Assembly (NCBI RefSeq): GCF_000524195.1
Contig: NW_020170541.1
Location: 62,001-126,000 of the forward strand
Direction: 5' to 3'
DNA length: 64,000 nt
From: Echinococcus granulosus
Lineage: Eukaryota > Platyhelminthes > Cestoda > Cyclophyllidea > Taeniidae
Made by a program: the position numbers and the translations under genes. Of this stretch, positions 23,501 through 35,919 are shown one piece after another (positions within the stretch are counted from its first letter, which is position 1; the number at the start of each line of letters is the position of its first letter). Below the pieces are notes generated by a model. That model saw only the letters and a list, made by a program, of their open reading frames with translations. It had not been told where the DNA came from and ran no database searches.

Positions 23501-26500
23501 CTACGTATCGTGCCTGAAAATAGATCCCATTTAAAGTGTTGTAGTGATTTCTCATTTTTTTTTCCGGCAACATTAATCGTGCATGCGCTTCGTTTATATC
23601 GTATGTAACCAAATTGTAGTTACCTCGATTCATAGTTCTTGTGAAAGTGATGCGAATTGTCTTTCTATCCAACGACCAATTCATGAAATGCTTATATGTG
23701 AAAACCCCATTGCCTGAGTCTAACCAACTACTTTTTTAATCACCTTCAGAATTCGTGAGACCTCCAGAAAGCTCATTGATTCCTATTTCCCCGACATTCG
23801 GGCCTCAAAACATCGAATTCAGTTCCTCCCAGTCGAGTGGCGTAATTCCCTGCGTCTCGATGGAAACATCGTTAACTCCATCACTCTTGACAACTTGACG
23901 CGTTTACGGACCTTTCTTAACTGCACCTTCATGGATATCATGTACTACACTAGCCCCCTCTACCGCCACGAGATTAACCAGAGTCTGCGAGTAGAACTGA
24001 ATCGGCTCTACTGTCTATTCTGTGAGAGGCATCCGTACTTCGAAGAACAAGGTGGAAAGGTGTCCATTTTGGCACACTCACTCGGCTGTGTCATCTCCTA
24101 CGATCTCATTACAGGATGGATCGAACCGGTCACCCATTACATTCAGCCACCTCTTTACGTGGAAAAGAAGGAACAGGGTTTGGAAGGTTTTTTTATTCAA
24201 TTTTAGTATATTATAGCTATTTGTTATCGACTTGAGTCCTACTTTATTCTTCTATTGCTATCGGTCTTGGTATGTCTTTTTTAAATTCAAATCCAAGACG
24301 TGCCGTTGTCGAAGCTAACAAGAGGCAGCAACATTAGCAATGGTATTGGTGACATCGACGGAGACAGCGAAGATCCCTCCGTTCTACTTGCCAAACTGGA
24401 AGCCGCAAAAGAAGTGTAAACTTGAGTTCTACTTAAGTTCCTTTTAAGTAGGCAAATTGTTTCATTGCTGCTTTCTCTTCTTTCAATAGTGTAAAATGTC
24501 TTGAAACTCAATTAGAAAGGCGACAGCTCAAGGACTTTGCCCACAGGTCTTCTGACAACTGCCAGTCATTGGTTTTCGCTTCAAGGGTAGGTTTTGCCTG
24601 ATGTTTTCTACTCAACGTAGTAACATTCATTTGATCCTCATTATTTTCCTACCTTGATTCTGAAGGTTTGAGCTGCTTATTTACCTTCTTTTTCGATAAG
24701 TTCATATACCAATCTTGTTTCCATTTTATTTTGCATTTTGGAAGAAAAAAGACCACTCATCACTTGAAAAATTAGGGTTAATTTGTTTCATTTGTAAGTG
24801 TTCATGCATCTAATGGTGTAGATCAGATCGTAGTGTCGGTTGATTTAAACTTCAAAATGAGCCCGTGGGTAATCGACCATTTTCTGAGGCTTCTTGAGTT
24901 GCTTGTGCGAAAGCGGAATTAACATTGTGCACACATGTGTTTTAAACGTTTTTGAAAATTGTTGTTTTTATGAATTCTACTGTTTCCATGACGAATTTAT
25001 TTATTTTTGCGATGACTTGAAAGATGGTTAGTTGTTTGTGAATAGTTTGCATCACGCTCTTTGGTTTTGTCTGAAAGCGATTGCTGGGTTTTGGTGTACA
25101 TCGTTGGGGTTTTTTCCCAATCTGATATTCAAATATTAATTTACTAGGTACTTATTCTTAACGGAGCGAGCTTAAGGGCATTTTAGAATTTTTGCATTTT
25201 AAATGATCACTTAACGACGATGGGCTTGCACTTACTTACTTTTTGATGTTACTGCAGAATGTGAGGTAGAAATTTGGCTCTTTTCAATATGGTAAATATG
25301 CAATTCAACGTACTGCCCCGCTACTTTTGATCATGGCTCCGCTTTTGGATGTTGTAAAGTTAGCGTCAATTTACATGTTCGTCGCTTAAAACCAGGGTCA
25401 CTTGGTTATTGCATTTCAAGTAGTTTGTTATGCGATAACGGGCAGATTCTGCCGTGATAGGGTGCTGTTTTAAAATGTTATTGGCTTTCGTGAATTTTTG
25501 GCCAGTAACGTAACGAATATTGTTGCGCCAACTGTGATTTAATCTAATATGCAGGTATATTTTTTAACCGTTCCACTCATTAAAATACTGCACGCCCCTC
25601 TCCATCGGAATATACGGACTTTTTACAACTTTTCTTCAATCAATCTCTGTGAGAAGTACATCACTGTTAAGTCTGGAATGGCGCTATTGAGAATAGTCAC
25701 ATTGAGTTTTCCCTTTTTAAACTTTGTTCCCATAACTTATGGGATACGTGCGAAATTGAACTAGTTGTTTTGCAATCCCTGGGGTTCCTGTATCCCCAGC
25801 TTCATCAAACTACTGTGTTTTTGAATTCCTAACCTACACAGAGATCTTGAGGCATCCTCGAGTTAGTGAAACTAGTGAGTCGGGGAGCGAAATGCATACT
25901 AGTCTAAAACGTTACGAAACAATGGCACAAACTCTTAAGACATTTTCATCAAATTCTCATAGGCTCACGATTAGTGAGTACCCAGGATAATCCTTTTCAG
26001 TTTGAGGTGTTTGAAATGCATCACCTTGAGGAAAGGGTGTTTTAGACCTGTAAGGAATAAATTCGGGTGAAAAATTCGAGAAGATTGTAGGTTTAAGAAT
26101 TCCTTGTGTTGAATTATTTTCGTAGGGCTTTAATGTCAATTGTGACCTACATTTTGGATGTAATTTTCGCTTGAATTCCACAAGGTTTTGCGCCCAGAAT
26201 GTTAAGTGTTGGAGTACTTCCTGTGTTCTTGTTTAAAAATTAACTGCTTTGAAGGTGCCCAATCGCTTGTACGTTTATTTTACTGAAAATGACCTCATTT
26301 ATAGTTAAAAAGCTGACACTTTTACCTGTTTAAGATGTTATTTTAGTATTTAGAAGCTATCGCTTAGTGTTGCGAAATGTGTGCTATTTTTGCCACATGC
26401 TGCCTAATATAATCTTATGATTCGTCTCCGATTTCTAGTTGCAAATGAAAGCTTTCATGTAAATGAATTTACCGAGACCTAAAGCTGTTTTCCAAACCAG

Positions 26501-29500
26501 TTCTCTATTGCAAATTCTTTAACTCTCAAGCGAGTTGAAAGAAGTATGCTAATAAATACCAGATGTTACTGGGGATGAAAAACGTTCTATTATTTGAAAT
26601 GGGTTAAAGTTATGAGTAGTGTGAAATGAGCTAGGTGTTACTATTTTGATCCCACTATGGATTAATTCAAACTTAAAGAAATTTAGGTAGATTATAATCT
26701 GGGCAGAGCTTTGTGTTCTTCCATTTTTATGAAGTGCGTTTTGGAGCACACTTGAATTTGGGAATGCTTTTTTTCCGTGATTTAATATACCTGCAGCGAA
26801 ACTACTGCACCTTTTTTTCTAATGAGACTTTTTGAAATTCATATCTCTTTAAAGTGAGGCGTCGAAGTTAGTGAAACATAACTTGTTTAATTGGGACATT
26901 TTGTTCAAATATTTCTTATGGTCTGACTCGTAAAAATGTATAAAATCATCCCATATTTCCTCAGCGCCAGCAATACTCGTGAGTTCGTCCCATGTTTTGT
27001 ATTCACTTAAAACAATGTGGTTGTCATTACTTGCCTTTCTCCCTTATCTGCAAATACAGGAATGAAAGCATTCTCTTTTTCTCCCTCGCTTCACTCCCAG
27101 TTGGAAAACCTCTTCTGTATGGGTTCCCCTCTCGCCGTCTACCTGACTCTGAGGGGTGTTCAACCGGGCCAGACCGGTGCCACTGACACCATTATGCCGC
27201 GATCAAAGTGTTCCTACATCTACAACATCTTCCATCCCGCTGATCCAGTGGTGCGTTTTGCAAGTTAAACTAATTTTCTTCTAAGAGCACAACTCTATTT
27301 TCTGTTAAGTTGTAGTGGAAATGCTTGTTTACTTTTCAGTCGTAAAATATCCAGCACCCTCTAGGTATGACTAACTTGAAGAGTGGTTGTTGTCGGCTCT
27401 TCATCTCAACTATTCCCGACTTTTTCAGAATTTTTAAAGTGCTTCTTTTGATAGTTCTAATCAAAATTTCTAGAAATATCTCAAGTTCTGTTTTTTGGTC
27501 CCTGTGAATGGGAACTCATTTCTTTTTTTCGCGATGCAATCAGTATATTTTCTTCCCAAAGATATGTAGAACTGTCTTCGCTTTGTAAAATGCATTTAGT
27601 TTCCCCAATACAAAGTTTGATAGGTCTGGTGAGCCGTATTACTAACAGTTAGCATTAATTAATACCGGCTTCCCGGGATCTCTGAAGGTCATGAATTTTC
27701 AAATACCCAAGCGAATTTCTCTGAATTTGTGCATAAGTTAGGGATCTGTGCGCCCAGCTCCTTAACTGCTGCAAAAGGGGATCCACTTCCTATTCCTGCA
27801 GCTGAATTACTTCCGCCCTCATTTTGTTTAAATAGTTTTATTTTCACTACGTTCAAACCTATTTCTGACCTCGTATTAGTGACAGGGCCTTGCCTATTAA
27901 CGGCCTTTAAAATGAAAACGATGTGTGCACTTTAATATTTAATAAAAACCAAAGGAAAAGTGGACACCTTGCGATGGAATCCCATGAAAGCATCCTCAGT
28001 TTACATAAAGCGTTCTTTCCTCTTGTATATGAATAATTTTGATCACTAGCATTGCTAACAGCTAATATCGACTCTCCCTGGCATTTTGGTTTATCAAAGC
28101 TGCAGAATTTCTAGTCAGATTTTAATTCCATTATATTGTTTTTCAGAGATCCTCTCCACTTCTTTATCATGAAGTTTCCGTTGATGAACTAATGTAATAG
28201 TACATAAATTTCATTTCTTACTATGTAATCACTTTTTTTTTCGGAAAGTCTGTTTTTGTTAAGCATAGTAAGATTTGAGAACCGCTGTCACTGCTAGTTC
28301 AGTCGGGAATATTTAACGGCTCTAGCTACATCAGTAAAACTGTGCACTCTGGAAATTCTTGTCCCTTGAAGTATATGTTTCGTTGCTAAATAAGTTGTAA
28401 AGTAATTTCCTTACCTTTTATTGCATTAGGGTCTCTTTATCTCACCAGGGGATCATTTTTAAGTTTTTTCCTTTCGTATTTACCATTTCACTTCTTTTAC
28501 GTTTGTCTGATTTAGAGGCTTAATGCTTCTAATTTGTTCAAGTTAGTAATTTCGACCCATTTTTCGCAGAATCTTGGTGTCTACATCACAAAGACGCTTT
28601 CTTTTCTAACCTGTTTTCTACTGTGAAATCAGTATTGAAGCATACACAGCTGCAAAATGAATTTCACTATACTTTACTTGATTGCCTGAGAACTTTCCCT
28701 TTGTAGACCATTTATAATCTCTTAATGACCAGCCACTCCATAACTTTAAGCTGGTAATAATGTGGCACTGGGCTAAAATTAACACCGTGATAGCGAAGAA
28801 TGCTTCTCAAACTGTGAATCTAAGAGCAATAAGGTTTTAGTGATGCAGAATTTTGAATCTTTCCAGTCCTGTTTTCATAGAAACCAGCTTGAAAGCTAAG
28901 GCAGCTGCTTGGCTCGGACCCTTCCTGATCGAAAGTCTAAGAAGCTAGAGCCTGGTGGGTTACTTTAGCCTTGAAAATAAACCAAATCTATATTGGATTT
29001 GAGATGAAAATTAAGTAAAATTGAGGCTGATTTACCAATTTAGATCATTCATAACAGTCGTATGTTTATTTAGTGTTTCAGTGATGTTTTGAAGCTCATT
29101 CGCTTATCGACTTCACTAGAGCACTACCAGCACTAACAGTGAACAAAACCTAATCCTCGAGCAGTTTTTATCATGATTTCATTTATTTTCCCCCTCTTCA
29201 CCATCAATTAGCATAAACTTTATCGCGTTGTCGGCAACTTCTTTACATTTAGATTGTCACTTGTTTGTGAAATACTCAAAAAATTCCCTTCTTCCATCTC
29301 GCGTTTTATCTTCAATGCTACAACCGTTCTGAAAAGGCTTTGCTTATTTTCGGGAACCTGCTAAAGTCCCATGTTTTCGCTAGGCTAATTTTCTGTTTGC
29401 GATACATTTGTGGCATAACTCGATTCTCCTTTAGCTTGAAGTGATTTATGGCTTTCCGTTTTCTTCTTTGCCAAATGATATGCAGTGAGCTGGTAAAGTT

Positions 29501-31467
29501 AATACTAATTCGTCGAAGTTCAAATATCAATGTTTACAATTTGAAGCTATTTCAGATGACTTATTACTAACCAAGTGGGTATTTTCTTATTGGCAACCAA
29601 ATAATGTACTTTTTTGTTCATTTGGGGAATACTCGTTTGCGGTGCGAAAGTATGATAATATGTAACATAATAGGGCTAGTAATGCTTATCTAGCGGTTCA
29701 AAAATAGGCTTTAGATCGTATTTTTAAATGTTGTTTTTTTCTGCCAAAATTTGGTTCCAGTTTCTTTGCTGGCTTGATAAAACAGTGCGCTCACATAGAA
29801 TTTTTTAACTTGGAAATTTGATGTAAGGTTTTTAATAATATCGCAGTTACCTGTCACTTTATCACCTCACATTTCCGTCTATTTGTCATCATTGCCTTTG
29901 ACATTTTTCTGAAATTCGTTTATGGGCATCGATTTAAATAAGAGGACCATTTCCTGTACTTTTGAGTGGCAACATTTTCACCATGACTTTTGAACTATAT
30001 TTTGCAATCTTTCCACTTATCAGTAAAATGTTCTATCGAATCCGATTTGGGCTTCTTTTAGTCATGTTACAGTGTTCAGTTTGAGGCTCAAGGTGATATT
30101 CTTAAATTTTCCTTATTTAAATGCGCACCATATAATTAAATTCCACTATCCCTATTCCCTAAGGTAATACTCACTACACATAGTATCCTTTCCTGGTGAT
30201 ATTTTACTTCAGGAGTGTTTTTAGCTGACAGACGAATATCGGAATGCGTTTAATGAACCTACACTTTCCCTTTCCCCATTAGGCCTACCGACTGGAACCG
30301 CTTCTCTTAAAATGCTACTCCAGTGTTCCTCCTGTGGATATTTACCGATGCACAGATGCCTCTAAGATTCCCTACCAAATCGCGCACGCAATGAACGCCC
30401 CCTCCCTCACTGCCCAAAATTCCGCTCCTCCAGGGGTACGCCCGTTCGTCTATCTTCCCTTTTCACCCGGCTGTCGCTTTCAATTTCTGCGTCTATTTAG
30501 TTAGTTGACACGGCTTGCTACTCTCAGCATGTTGCATACTAAAGCTATGTTAGCATTTTCAAATTTGGTTATCATGGCTAATGAAGATATTTATTGACGT
30601 TATCTAGATGCTATATGACGACCAAAATCAAAGTTATGACTCCTTTCCGGGCCCTACCTCACATTCGTTGCTTGGATATGGCAATTCTTCGATGGATTCC
30701 CTCAATTTTATTGGTAGTCAATTCAGGCGACGTCTTCCTCTATCCTGTGAGTTTTCCAACGATTTTTCTGGCCATATTATTCCGAGCAGCTGGATGAAAC
30801 TGAGTTCGTTTATTGTCAAAACCCCAAAAGTATTTATTTGTTCTACATTTTAAGAAAATTAGGAATACATTGGCTCATTTTCGTTGTTAATAGAAAAGGG
30901 AAAATTCCCCTTGCTCTTTTGCAGAAAACACCGCTTTAGTCATTTGATATATTCCCTGAATTTCACTTTACCAATCGCTAAGAGTATCAATGAGCTTTAT
31001 CTTACCTTTTTCTTACAGCCTTAATGTTCGGATTTTTCCGAGATTACAAGGAATCCCATACTCAGCCTACACCACTGCAGCAGCAAACATCATCTCCGCC
31101 GGCACAAGTCTCTGTAAAACGCCATAAGCCCTCCTCTCCGCCTTCTGAACCCTCAAGAGCTCACTTTTGCGTGGAAGATGAGGAAGTGGAGGAGGAGGCG
31201 TTATCACACTCAGCAGCCACCTTCAATTTCCCCACCTCCTCTCCTTCTTCTCCCCTTGACGTCTGTTTTCACGATGCTGGGGCATTGCCTTTGTCCTTAG
31301 AATACCGTATGGATTATCAGTTGAAGGGGAGTCGGTACGAGTCCACTTACCTCTCCGCCCTTACCGTGCACACGGGATACTGGGTAAACGCGGATCTTGT
31401 CATGTTTGTGCTCATGCAGTGCCATCCTGACTCTACGCCTATTGACAGCCCCATGACACCGCTGTGA
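17544..31467 (+). CDS. DDHD1: DDHD-domain phosphatidic-acid-preferring phospholipase A1 (DDHD1-like)
   Basis: Intracellular PA-PLA1 family enzyme that removes the sn-1 acyl chain of phosphatidic acid or phosphatidylinositol. Exons are 17544-17868, 17948-18145, 19110-19226, 22056-22194, 23750-24186, 24298-24415, 24490-24586, 27101-27250, 30283-30435, 30608-30746 and 31019-31467. They give 773 residues with all phases consistent. A WWE-like N-terminal region has VRWFYKDEATKRWIPFSGYD and CYPVYWE; ILRGTWF follows. HVDWYSLDEVYLY and GTRLGRGYHEE lead into the alpha/beta-hydrolase core with FVVHGMGQK, FLPVEWRNSL and DIMYYTSPLY. The nucleophile is Ser370 in ILAHSLGCV. The DDHD region has ENLFCMGSPLAVYL, IFHPADPVAYRLEPL, EYRMDYQLKG and LTVHTGYW, keeping its Asp/His pattern. 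A Ser/Pro and acidic linker (about 660-710) separates core and end. Human DDHD1 is about 900 residues; the difference is mainly at the N-terminus, so an upstream exon may be missing. Placement in the DDHD1 rather than DDHD2 subgroup rests on overall wording. Confidence 0.94.
19227..23749 (+). other. Long introns 3 and 4 of the DDHD phospholipase gene
   Basis: Apart from the 139-base exon at 22056-22194, this 4.5 kb is intronic (2829 and 1555 bases). It contains a 100-codon frame at 20121-20423 and a 131-codon frame at 23213-23608 on the plus strand. Neither has acceptor/donor phases that fit the gene or a recognisable motif. I see no repeat-family LTR here. Confidence 0.55.
24587..30282 (+). 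other. Long introns 7 and 8 of the DDHD phospholipase gene
   Basis: Introns of 2514 and 3032 bases flank the exon at 27101-27250. They are AT-rich with T-rich runs. I see no gene, RNA gene or family LTR in them. Confidence 0.55.
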
Positions 31468-31592
31468 TAATTTTGGTCATTTATTTTGAATATGTCCTAG
31501 ACGTTCTCTTCAAATTCCCTCTACCCCTACCTTTGCATAGTATCTATGTTTCACGCTATTTATGCTGAGTCAATTTTCTTACAATGAGATAA

Positions 31593-31598
31593 AATAAA
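31593..31598 (+). terminator. Poly(A) signal of the DDHD phospholipase gene
   Basis: AATAAA lies 126 bases past the stop codon at 31467, in an A-rich stretch. Confidence 0.5.
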
Positions 31599-32280
31599 AA
31601 TGGAGTATAAATTGAGACGAGAAAGGGACACAAATGATAACGGGTCATGTTAAACCTGACTGCTTATCTAGGATTATTCCTAGATCTTTAGATTAGTGCC
31701 GTTCGTCCACGTGACCGGCTTATTTGTACGCTAAAATTCAACTCCCATAAATGGGAATTTATCGATTTGGCGGTCAGTACACATGACCTTTACATTTACT
31801 TGCTCCACTTTTGAATTGTTTGAATTGCATTAGAAAGTATAATTAATAAATGCGGGTGCATCGAGGTGTTTCCTATCAGGACACTGTCTATTGAAGGTGT
31901 TTTCAGCAAATCAAAAGGGTTGTTCAGTTTGCGGTGGTGTTTACTCTGCTGGAAACGCATTACCTTCGTTGCTATTGTCTTATCGGAGACTTGATGTTAC
32001 ATAGATTTTCATGATTCTATTGTTAAACCATCTCCAAAATGTCTACTGGTAGATTCATTCAATGTGACATTCTTTCCTTTCCAATACAGTCATTTAGGAT
32101 TTGGTTAGAGGGGTAATCAAAAAGCAGCGATTTTATTTGTCGTCACACTCAATGCGTACGCACTTTACGCGTGGTTACTTCGAAAAACTCAACTTACCGG
32201 AGAATGGGTGTTATTGCAGAGCTCTTCTTTTTCTCTAAAACAGAATTAGTAAAATTTCCGTTTACTTATTGATTAGAGAT

Positions 32281-32472
32281 TGTAGCAAGTTGAGATTTTT
32301 CTGTTGACGAAAGAATACAATACTCGGGTATAATATGTATTGTTGACCTACAGAAAAACTTGGGGGCTATTGGTATGGCCCAGAAACCGAACCACCCGAT
32401 GGGGGTACGATGGCAGAACCCATAAATGGCCTATCACCAAAACCGAGAGTCAAAACTAACAATTGGTATTAC
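32281..32472 (+). repeat. Solo LTR of the TRIM-like family with exact 5-bp target duplication
   Basis: 192 bases from TGTAGC to GGTATTAC match the family LTR, including AATACTCGGG, GGGGGCTATTGGTATGGCCC and CAAAACCGAGAG. The 5 bases before (32276-32280) and after (32473-32477) are both GAGAT. The terminal A of the family CA end appears lost or changed. Confidence 0.85.
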
Positions 32473-33215
32473 GAGATCACTTAATCGAAGTTCAGGAGTT
32501 GGTTATTTAATAGTAAGTCATCTTTGAGAATTCATTCTTTCGTGAAAGTACTGTAGCGGTGCAAATAGTTCAAAATTCCATTGAATTTTTTCATTAGAGG
32601 GTAGATTGTTTGCAAGGCTCTAATTCGACACCGCAATTGTGAAACAAGGCAATCGTCTCAAAGATGAGATCTGGGAGCAAGGCCGGCGTAGTCGAGGCGC
32701 AGGTCGTATTACGAACTGCAAAGTAGTTAGATAAGGCGTTGTACATTACAGTTTTAACAAAAATGGACGGTGAAGAGGTTAAATAATTTTAAACATTGTT
32801 GTTTATGAATTAGGTTAGGGTTAGAAGGGAATACCAAAGTTCTGAACGATTTCAGTTTCTTTAATGGATGTAATAAAGGTGGTTGTTTTTAACAATCATT
32901 TGAGAAGTTCTGCACATTTGATGGTCTCCCTTTGGCATTTCACGGCTAATATTATCTACCGCAAATTCGTTGTACCTGCCTGATATGCCATAATTTATAA
33001 AGATGTTTTGAAATTATTTGGACTAAATAATGGCTAGCCCTGGAACCAAACGTATGAGGTAAGTTCTATTAACGGACAAGCTGATCGTACCCCCATAGAC
33101 CACCCAATCTCATATCACTCGGCAAGTACCACTGTCAAGTAAGAGGTAGTTTTAAGAGCTCAAACATTTCTGTCTTGTTGTACTAGAATTTAAGGCGAGT
33201 GGCTTTACTTAATGA

Positions 33216-34109
33216 TGAAATACCCTAATTGTTTATTCAACTCGTGGTTTCGGCAACGTACCAATTAGGACTCTGCCATTGTACTCCTGCCGGGTGGCCA
33301 GGCCTCCAAGCCATGCCAGTAGTCCCAAGTTTAGCTGTATGTCGATAATGTATAGTCTACCCGAGTACTATGTCTTCTTTCGTCTTCAGGGAAGACTCGT
33401 GAGGCTACATTGATGACAGCGGAATATGAACCCGATTTCAAAGAACAGCGTGACGGAAAGGGTGCATATGCTGCGGATAAGAGAATCTGTGACAACACCT
33501 AGCAGAAGATCTGATAGATATAGCTTGACAGAATTGAAGTGAAAATAAAGTCATAAGGATGAACAGTCGTGAGACTTTTTCCCAAAGAAACTATTTTAAA
33601 CTCTGTCTTGTATTAACCGACTGCTTTTAAGCCAATGTTCTTAAGACTAACGATGGACACGCGATGGCCAGCACATTCCCTCGTCCCTCCAATACAGTTT
33701 TTATGCAGACCAAAACTCCAGATCTATTAGAATCGACTGTTGTGATCAGTGACGTTGAGGTCAAGTATCTTCTCAGTTGCATAAAATTTAGTGGCAGAAG
33801 CGACTGACTCGTGGTTGCGTTTTTCCTACATCACCGACGACTTTTTGCTGACTGACGCTTGGGTTGGATCAATGGAAATGCCGGGGTCATAGCTCAAAAG
33901 AGGGGGGGGGGGTATGTAATACTTCAATTGTTCGTTTAACTCTCAATTATGACAACGGGTCATTTCGGGGCTTCGCCACCGTATCTTCGCCGGGTGGGCC
34001 GGCCTCTAGGCCATGTTAGTAGCCCCAAACCCGACAGTGTGTCGACAATACATATTCCGCCTGAGTATTATGTCTTCTTCCGTCTTCAGGGAAATCCTGG
34101 GAAGCTACA
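33216..34109 (-). mobile_element. Complete TRIM-like LTR element, minus strand
   Basis: Two LTRs in the same (reverse) orientation lie at 33216-33419 and 33915-34109; each ends with GCTACA on the plus strand (TGTAGC in element sense). The 0.5 kb interior shares blocks with the two plus-strand elements: the GATAAGAGAATCTGTGACAAC segment near 33475-33495, GCTTTTAAGCCAATGTTC near 33625, and CCAATACAG...GATCTATTAG near 33697-33732. No reading frame of useful length exists inside, so it is non-autonomous. A run of about 12 G (C in element sense) lies just inside the 5' LTR. Flanks AATGA and ATAAC do not match, so the target duplication is lost. Confidence 0.85.
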
Positions 34110-35035
34110 ATAACGGCAATTATTCCTATGCAGTTCTAAGTACAATATTGTATACTTCCTCCGACTGTCATCGTCAAATTTTGTAGCCCAAATCATCTAT
34201 CTAAAGTTACCTAACGATAATCAGCAAATGGTTGGGAAAAATTCTTGGGATCGTTTTCGTATAAAAATAGGAATTTTAATTCTACTTAAAAACAGTCCTA
34301 GTAAATTTAAACTCAATGGCCATTGTTGGCTCTTTTTGGGTTCAATGAAATAAATGCACTTAGGAAAACTCAAATTCGAAAGGTATTTTTGGTAAATTAA
34401 ACAAAGCTGATGCAAAGTTTATGCATATTATTATTGTTGTCCACTTGCTCTCTCCCAGAGTAATTGTGTCATCTTTGCCTGTCATTTTCCGTCTACCCTA
34501 AATGAAAATATAAGTTGTAGATAAGTGAGAGTGAGAGAGAAGTTTTTTCTTACAAAATGTCACAAAGTTAGCTCAAGGTATGTGTAAATGGGGACCATGC
34601 TTTTAATTTTTACTGCCCATAAAACTCTGGAGACTATTATTACTTAAACTCTTAGATTTCAGAGCTTTGACGGGCTCGATATCTAGGAAAAGTATCTGCC
34701 GAAGATATTCTGGTAAGGTCAAATTCTGAACTTTACTGAGAAACCCACATAACTTACACCTATTTCAATCATAAGTAATTAAAGGAAATCATAAAAGTCC
34801 TCGTGCATTTTATTATTTATGCCATGTCTACGTTCATAAACAAAATAATTTTGCGCTGTCCTGACTTTGATTTGGCACTCCATTCCAACAAAACCCAGCA
34901 AAATGTTTGAATGCATACTTTAAAATCGACATTTTCTCTAAGGAATGAATCGTTTAGACCTCTGTGAGCTGCAACAAATGTTGTTAACCCTCACTTTGTT
35001 TTCACTTTGGTTTTTTGATCTCCCGGATGTATTTT

Positions 35036-35218
35036 TGTAATTTGCTAATTGCTTGTTTAATTCTCGATTTTAGTAAAGGGCCAATTAGGGGCTATGCCAT
35101 TATTCCCTTACAGAGTAACTTGGCCCCCGAACTATGCCAGTCGCCCCTTTGTAGGTCAATAATGCGCATTCTGCCCGAGTATTGCTCTTTTTCTCCGAAG
35201 AAGTTCTGATGTGCTACA
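35036..35218 (-). repeat. Solo LTR of the TRIM-like family, minus strand
   Basis: The plus strand runs from TGTAATTTGC to GTGCTACA, with GGGGCTATGCCATT, the GTAGGTCAATAATGCGCATT core and CTGCCCGAGTATTG, all matching the family LTR in reverse. Flanking ATTTT and ATTCC are only partly alike. No family interior is recognisable on either side. Confidence 0.75.
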
Positions 35219-35919
35219 ATTCCAACATTCTGATCTGCACCTATTTTACGGCGGATCTATTCACAAGCTTGGTTGTGCAATTAGGAGGACCGCCTGACTA
35301 ACTTAAAAAAGAATCTCATGTTTAATCGTGCATTTAAAGTCCCATAGACGACCAAACACAGTTATAGCAAATAACAGGCGTAAGGTTTTGCTACAATCAT
35401 TTATGTCAAAGCAAAAAACCATCACTTCTTACCTAAAAGTCTGTTCAGTAAATTACACAGTACGGCTCTTCTTTAGCCTGTAATAAAATAATGAAAAAGG
35501 ATAAATAAACCTGTAAAGATCCGAGTTTGACTCCTTCAAATGTGTTTATTTTTAAAACTGTTCTTCGTATTCTACGGTGGTTTATTCCAGAGCAAATCGT
35601 ACTTGATACTGAGAATTTTTTCTTGGCAAGAAACACATACTAGCCACTTCCACGGGCGTCTAGTTTTTTTCACTGCGTTAACGAAGACAAATACCTTTGC
35701 CTCTTTGAGTTTCATTAATTTACTTCAGCATGAGCTATTATATAGACTTTTGGATGAGATTGCTATCGGTGGTAATCCATTAGTGTTCAATGTGCTTAAT
35801 CCATTTAAAGTTTCATCCTAATTAATAAAATTAGCAAAAAAAATTACCTGATATAAAAACAGGTTCTATTTTTTTCCAGTATTCTGTACAGATCGACATA
35901 TTTTGCATGAAAATAACCA

